From Epichloe hybrida (lineage: Eukaryota; Ascomycota; Sordariomycetes; Hypocreales; Clavicipitaceae): 64,000 nt of DNA. How positions within the stretch are numbered: the stretch's first letter is position 1; each line of letters starts with the position of its first letter. Shown here in pieces: positions 62,801 through 64,000 of this stretch. The translations under genes and the position numbers were made by a program. The notes under the pieces are model-generated. The model saw nothing but the letters and a program-made list of their open reading frames with translations, searched no databases and was not told the DNA's origin. The stretch lies in the NCBI GenBank assembly GCA_019022495.1, contig JAFEKR010000023.1, positions 310,001 to 374,000 on the forward strand, given 5' to 3'.

Positions 62801-64000
62801 ATCGTAGCCGGCGCACTCGGGCGATTCTCTCTCTCAATGAGACCCGTCCGTCCACGCTGCCTCGGAAACCTTCCCTTCTCCGGGGAACCCTTCACCTCGT
62901 TCAGCCGCTCACTCAAACATGCCTCGGGGCCTTTATTCAGAAACTCCCGGAGCGGCAAGCGAGTCGACCATGCTCTCATAACCGAAGGCTCCTCCGCCTC
63001 CTGCTGTTGCCCCCGACTGGCAGGCGGGTCGTCGAAGAAGCCGTGAACTTCCACCGTGACCTTTTGCTCCAGCCCCAGCTTCCACTGGCCACCGCACATT
63101 TCGTCGTCATTGAAATTCGCATCGGCATGATCAATCTGACGAGCGAGCTGCTTGAGGAACATGCGCATCGTATGCACGTTGTGGCGACCAAAGGACGCCA
63201 TGTTCGCATGGTCGCTCTGCAGCGGAAAGATGCGTTCCTGCCTCACGCCCAGAATAGCAGACTTGATGGATGTCAGGGGCGCCGTAAAGTACACGTCCCT
63301 GGAATCCGAGCCGGCCGCCGCACCGCCCCAGAGTCGCGAGTCAATCGTCTCGTAAAACGTCCACACTTGCAGGTCGTGAGACGCAGCTCTGAAGTCCTCG
63401 TCGACATGAACGAGTAGGCTGTTTCCGACTCGCAGGTCATCCGTGATGGATGTAGGCAGAGGACTCGTCAGCTGTAGCAGGTTCTGAATGCCGTTCGCCA
63501 GGCTTGGCATGGCGAAGTAGCTAGATCCTTGATGTGGTGTGCCTTGACTTCCTATCAGCATATTTTTTTTTTTCTGACCATGGCACCATGGCTGAGCAAG
63601 TTCGTGCACATGTCCAAACTCACCGAAGAATGCAACTCCATAACACTCGCGCAGTATATTCCCATTTCGGCCGTCTTTCCCTGCCTTGGCCAAGGCCATC
63701 TTGACCACCAACCCGCCAATGCTGTGCCCGATAAAGAGAACCGGTCTCTCCTGACCTTCCCTGGCCCTCAACTGCTGCAAGTCCTGCAGCAGTGCATCCG
63801 CGAGCACGCTCAGGGTAGTACCCCCCCCTATCTCGGGGTGCTCGTACAGCAAGATTCTCGCGCGGTCTGCCTCCCGCCGAATCCCCTGTCGGATCCAGGA
63901 TGGCGAGGGCCGGTCCGCATCCTCCTTGACCTCGGCATCGCGCATCGATAGCGCGCCGTAGTAGCGACTCATCAGCCCATCGCGGTTCCAGCTGCGAAAG
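59880..64000 (-). CDS. SesB/SERAC1-type alpha/beta-hydrolase fused to a CorA-like membrane domain (5' partial)
   Basis: Six exons within the window, joined over introns 63543-63623, 62095-62163, 61872-61940, 61206-61292 and 60867-60963 (all GT-AG). The N-terminus lies beyond 64000: codons before the Met at 63972 stay open. The first third is an alpha/beta hydrolase: nucleophile elbow GHSIGG, then CYGVAFFGTPHQGSS across the first intron, and a likely catalytic His in SDHANM. The middle is Pro/Ser/Arg-rich and probably disordered. The last third is CorA-like: long charged coiled-coil helices (LLELRDMEDELQTLLHLFERQ), TM1 ending GLFGMNTQEW with the CorA GMN motif, then TM2 and a basic tail. CorA proteins carry Mg2+ in other families; whether this one transports anything is unknown. 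Confidence 0.82.

Overview
The window is from a filamentous ascomycete, probably a Sordariomycete of the Hypocreales. Evidence: short GT-AG introns, CT/CAT-rich leaders, an Osh1-type oxysterol-binding protein, a GPI-type GH18 chitinase, a fungal ferric reductase, mitochondrial mL57, and a repeat block mutated in the way repeat-induced point mutation (RIP) does it.

Layout. 1-9.6 kb is gene-type DNA with two minus-strand genes, OSH1 (495-4351) and a GH18 chitinase (5398-7311). 9.63-50.11 kb is one very AT-rich transposon island with no intact gene. 50.2-64 kb is gene-type DNA again: tRNA-Ala(UGC), a ferric reductase (-), a small secreted cysteine protein (+), mitochondrial ribosomal protein mL57 (+), a polytopic membrane protein (-), and the 3' part of an alpha/beta-hydrolase/CorA-like fusion (-) that runs off the right edge.

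The island can be taken apart by long terminal repeats (LTRs) and target-site duplications (TSDs). A ~0.4 kb TIR element (arms 9632-9681 and 49747-50109) was split by copia element A (9682-49741, TSD CATTT). A holds a short non-LTR insertion in its left LTR, copia element B (10385-35116, TSD GTAAG), copia element C2 (37778-44866, TSD GCCTT), a solo C LTR (47927-48795, TSD GTGTT) and a small MITE-like element. B in turn holds copia C1 (11063-18186, TSD ACTAT), a Gypsy element D (18646-25300, TSD GCATA) and element E (28362-32522, TSD GTAGT). That is four nesting levels. The polyproteins of A, B, C and D are broken by C-to-T/G-to-A changes; catalytic Asp residues of the copia protease and of the copia and Gypsy reverse transcriptases read as Asn.

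The most unusual object is element E. It has two 525-bp LTRs and no recognisable gag or pol; its inside is about 16 tandem copies of a ~143-bp unit plus a second two-copy repeat. It looks like a non-autonomous LTR element carrying a satellite array. In the genic part the best leads are an apparent 4-nt deletion in the conserved core of OSH1, and the fusion of a SesB/SERAC1-type hydrolase to a CorA-like membrane domain.

The genes do not form one pathway. OSH1 (lipid transfer), chitinase (cell wall), ferric reductase (iron uptake or redox) and mL57 (mitochondrial translation) are ordinary housekeeping or surface functions. All calls come from reading the sequence; no database search was run.
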